Of a stretch of DNA of 6,524 bases, positions 5,004 through 6,524 are shown one piece after another (the first letter of the stretch is position 1; each line of letters starts with the position of its first letter). The translations under genes were made by a program, and so were the position numbers. The DNA comes from Anaerolineales bacterium (lineage in GTDB: Bacteria; Chloroflexota; Anaerolineae; Promineifilales; Promineifilaceae). Below the pieces are notes generated by a model that saw only the letters and a program-made list of their open reading frames with translations, ran no database searches and was not told where the DNA came from. Where the stretch lies: positions 1 to 6,524 of the forward strand of contig JAGQGA010000078.1 of the NCBI GenBank assembly GCA_020432595.1, given 5' to 3'.

Positions 5004-5321
5004 CTACGAAACGGCCGTTTCCAAACGATGAGGCATCAGTTGGTATCCCATAGCCCGCATAATGGCGTTGATGCTGTCAAGGCGCGGATTGCCCTTTGTC
5101 GAAAGGGCTTTTTGCACCCCTTGACGGGTCATCCCAATTTCGTTGGCAACCGTTGTAACCCCTTTCACGCGGGCAATAATTCGGAGAGCAGCCAAGAGCG
5201 TTGCGGAGTCCCCATCTTGGGCATAGTCAGCAAAGGCTTCGGTCATAAACGCATCTATTTCTTCAGGATGCTGGCTAAAATATTCAACGGAAAGGTCGGT
5301 TAAAGTGCGGTAATTAGTCAC
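5004..5321 (-). CDS. higA: HigA-family antitoxin, XRE-type helix-turn-helix
   Basis: A 105-residue protein of the addiction-module antidote type. It should bind and neutralise the HigB-like toxin encoded just upstream and repress their shared promoter. Residues 1-50 resemble the family's helical N-terminal part (YFSQHPEEIDAFMTEAF, then DGDSATLLAALRIIARVKG), and 55-76 form the helix-turn-helix (TTVANEIGMTRQGVQKALS), followed by the family's GNPRLDSINAIMRAMG. The GTG start at 5321 overlaps the toxin's stop by 8 bp and has AGGAG 10 nt upstream. Longer in-frame starts (to 5393) would lie deep in the toxin gene and are unlikely. The C terminus ETAVS is encoded by GAAACGGCCGTTTC, the window's iterated palindrome, directly before the stop. 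Confidence 0.9.
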   Translation of the reverse strand: MTNYRTLTDLSVEYFSQHPEEIDAFMTEAFADYAQDGDSATLLAALRIIARVKGVTTVANEIGMTRQGVQKALSTKGNPRLDSINAIMRAMGYQLMPHRLETAVS

Positions 5322-5652
5322 GGGTTTTATACTCCTGCCAATAGGCTTGAGCCTGTTGAATGTCGCGGCTTTGGCTATCCTTATCACCTCCACTCAACAG
5401 AACAACAATAGTGTCATTATCCTCACCAAAATAGACACGGTAGCCTGAACCAAAAAAGAAACGAAGCTCGTTAACCCCTGCCCCAACAGCTTTGAAGTCA
5501 CCGTAATGGCCTTGCTCAACTTGGAGTAAACGTTTCAGAATGCGACGACGAGTAGTTGCATCACGAAGACTGTTGAGCCAACGGCTAAAAGGCTCATGGC
5601 CACCACGGTCGCGGTAGATGATCACTGTTTTAGGGTTGTTTGAATCGACCAT
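5314..5652 (-). CDS. higB: HigB/RelE-family toxin (phage Gp49-like addiction-module killer)
   Basis: A 112-residue basic protein. The stretch GAGVNELRFFFGSGYRVYFG (57-76), then IVVLLSGGDKDSQSRDI (82-98), closely follows the signature of the addiction-module killer family, including the GGDK-SQ-DI block and a Tyr-Trp near the C terminus. Family members are RelE-fold, ribosome-dependent mRNA interferases; basic residues R36, R37, K40, R41, R64 and R72 are candidates for RNA contact (inference). The toxin-before-antitoxin order and overlapping frames are typical of HigBA. The ATG at 5652 has only a weak ribosome site (GACGAG), which would keep toxin output low. A promoter with a palindromic operator lies immediately upstream. 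Confidence 0.92.
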   Translation of the reverse strand: MVDSNNPKTVIIYRDRGGHEPFSRWLNSLRDATTRRRILKRLLQVEQGHYGDFKAVGAGVNELRFFFGSGYRVYFGEDNDTIVVLLSGGDKDSQSRDIQQAQAYWQEYKTRD

Positions 5653-5676
5653 AGACTCGTCTTTGTTGATATTAAC

Positions 5677-5705
5677 AGTATATCAGCGCAAACTATAGTT
5701 TGCAA
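5677..5705 (-). promoter_or_regulatory. higBA promoter with a 16-bp palindromic operator
   Basis: On the minus strand TTGCAA (5700-5705) and TATACT (5677-5682) are separated by exactly 17 bp, a credible sigma-70-type promoter that starts about 18 nt before the toxin ATG. The perfect palindrome GCAAACTATAGTTTGC (5688-5703) covers the spacer and most of the -35, where a bound HigA or HigBA complex would block polymerase. A third half-site, GCAAAC at 5709-5714, lies 21 bp from the first. Autorepression is the family rule; here it is inferred. Confidence 0.75.
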
Positions 5706-5739
5706 TAGGCAAACAAGCGTAAGGAGATTTAGCAAAACG

Positions 5740-5777
5740 CCCTACTCCCCACGCCCCACGCCCCACAACACCCTACG
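5740..5777. repeat. 7-bp tandem repeat (CCCCACG) across the end of the Pr6Pr-like gene
   Basis: Exact units CCCCACG at 5747-5753 and 5754-5760 and CCCCACA at 5761-5767 are flanked by degenerate CCCTACT (5740-5746) and CCCTACG (5771-5777). The stop codon of the membrane protein gene (5773-5775) lies in the last unit, so the repeat forms its 3' boundary. Confidence 0.75.
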
Positions 5778-6408
5778 CCCGCCGCGCCTGCCAGCGATCC
5801 ACCTGCCACATCAGCGTGCCGAGGAACAGATAGGCCAGCATCAACACCCCTGACCACTTGGCAACGCCGCCGTACCCTAGCGCGTTCACATCCATAAAAA
5901 AGTAGGGGTAGGAGCCAACCAGCGGGCCGCGAATGAGCCAGTAGCCCAGGTAGGCCAGGGGGTAAATGAGCCAGAGGAAGGGATAACGGCCGTTTATCTG
6001 CCCCTTCTCCACATGCCGCAGCCAAAAGACAACCCCCAAAATGGGTGCCAGCGAGTGGCCGCAAATTTCCGGTATCCAGTCCAACACCGTCACCAGCCCT
6101 TGTGGGCCGCCCAGCAAAAACCAAAACCCCAGCCCGACAAAGGCAATATAAAGACAGCACGCCGTCTGCACGCCGGGCGATTTAAACCAGTCATACAGCC
6201 GGCCGCGCCCCCGCAGCAACGCCCCACTCATCACCACCATCAACGAGTTGGTGGAAATGGTGAAGTAGCTAAACAAAACGGCCGTTTCCCGCCCCCACTC
6301 CCCCACCGGAGCCGCCGCCAGCCGCTTGGCATACCAAATCAAAACGGCCGTTAACGACACCCCCAGCATCACCCACAAAAATGCTCGACGTTCCTTTTCC
6401 TTGTCCAT
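5773..6408 (-). CDS. Pr6Pr-like integral membrane protein
   Basis: A 211-residue protein with about six hydrophobic segments: roughly 10-28, 44-64, 83-103, 119-130, 144-161 and 185-202. Three blocks fit the Pr6Pr family of bacterial membrane proteins: FSYFTISTNSL (46-56), GHSLAPILGVVFW (117-129) with a membrane His, and WLIYPLAYLGYWLIRG (146-161) followed by YPYFFMDV (167-174). The biochemical role of the family is not known to me. The start is ATG at 6408, because AAGGAGG (complement of 6414-6420) lies 5 nt upstream; TTG 6429 and ATG 6426 in the same frame lack a ribosome site. Three AACGGCCGTT copies encode TAV (20-22), TAV (42-44) and NGR (139-141), two of them inside membrane helices. It appears to be a single-gene unit. 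Confidence 0.82.
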   Translation of the reverse strand: MDKEKERRAFLWVMLGVSLTAVLIWYAKRLAAAPVGEWGRETAVLFSYFTISTNSLMVVMSGALLRGRGRLYDWFKSPGVQTACCLYIAFVGLGFWFLLGGPQGLVTVLDWIPEICGHSLAPILGVVFWLRHVEKGQINGRYPFLWLIYPLAYLGYWLIRGPLVGSYPYFFMDVNALGYGGVAKWSGVLMLAYLFLGTLMWQVDRWQARRA

Positions 6409-6452
6409 CCCATCCTCCTTAGGCATCAAAGATTATCGGAAATAAGAATTTC

Positions 6453-6512
6453 TCACGCAAAGGCGCAAAGACGCAAAGAAAAAATGCTTGGCGACTTTGC
6501 GCCTTTGCGTGA
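6453..6512. repeat. Small hairpin element of GCAAAG units at the right edge
   Basis: TCACGCAAAGGCGCAAAG (6453-6470) is the exact complement of 6495-6512, with a 24-nt loop that contains another ACGCAAAG unit. The 9-bp GCAAAG unit is the same type as in the element at 4417-4504. It lies upstream of the Pr6Pr-like gene, 44 bp from its start codon. Confidence 0.85.
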
Positions 6513-6524
6513 CATAAAGTGAAT

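Larger units (their letters stand above)
3678..6352. repeat. Nine dispersed copies of the palindrome AACGGCCGTT
   Basis: Exact 10-bp copies begin at 3678, 3909, 3977, 4042, 4781, 5010, 5985, 6277 and 6343. Several extend symmetrically: AAAACGGCCGTTTT at 3907-3920, GAAACGGCCGTTTC at 5008-5021, TAACGGCCGTTA at 4780-4791. Eight lie inside genes and one between genes. In genes they are read as NGR (2), TAV (5) or RPF (1), depending on the codon register. The same 10-mer is in every CRISPR repeat in this window. The density recalls the cyanobacterial HIP1 palindrome. Confidence 0.95.

Noticed and set aside
4337..5303. Several open frames on the plus strand between 4337 and 5303
   Set aside because: They are low-complexity or run antisense to the membrane protein and antitoxin genes, with no recognisable domain; the minus-strand genes have family motifs and ribosome sites.
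5729..6160. 143-codon minus-strand frame overlapping the Pr6Pr-like gene
   Set aside because: It is a shadow rich in Arg, Gly and Ala without a ribosome site; the 6408-5773 frame has the membrane segments and family motifs.

Overview
The window looks like bacterial chromosome, with no phage or plasmid backbone genes. No marker gene settles the taxon. A Chloroflexota-like (Anaerolineae or Ardenticatenia type) bacterium is my best inference, from the mix of a long type I/III-style CRISPR array, HigBA, a HAD hydrolase, a Pr6Pr-like membrane protein, many small intergenic repeats, and one 10-bp palindrome (AACGGCCGTT) used again and again. A cyanobacterium is a less likely alternative.

Layout: 1-3568 is a CRISPR array with 37-nt repeats ending in ATTGAAAC. 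I count 20 repeats, 19 of them intact and identical as read, and spacers of 35-39 nt. The array runs off the left edge and no cas gene is visible. Repeat 17 is split by a 2,071-bp insertion sequence (1256-3326) with perfect 20-bp terminal inverted repeats and a 9-bp target duplication. The IS carries one DDE transposase on the minus strand, a start-codon hairpin, and subterminal repeats spaced exactly 21 bp apart. The array ends in a Rho-independent terminator whose left arm is the 3' half of the last CRISPR repeat and whose right arm is a perfect inverted copy of it. This fixes array transcription as left to right.

From 3569 on there is ordinary chromosome: a HAD-family phosphatase (+), then four minus-strand genes. 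These are a small four-helix membrane protein, a HigB toxin/HigA antitoxin pair with overlapping reading frames and a palindromic operator inside its promoter, and a Pr6Pr-like membrane protein. Gene ends are decorated with short tandem or inverted repeats of 7-, 9- and 10-bp units.

The most unusual signals are: (1) AACGGCCGTT occurs nine times in the 2.96 kb right of the array, inside genes in all three codon registers, is built into every CRISPR repeat, and is absent from the IS; (2) the terminator made from the CRISPR repeat itself; (3) the IS cleanly inserted in a CRISPR repeat, with architecture suggesting that read-through transcription is kept from expressing the transposase.
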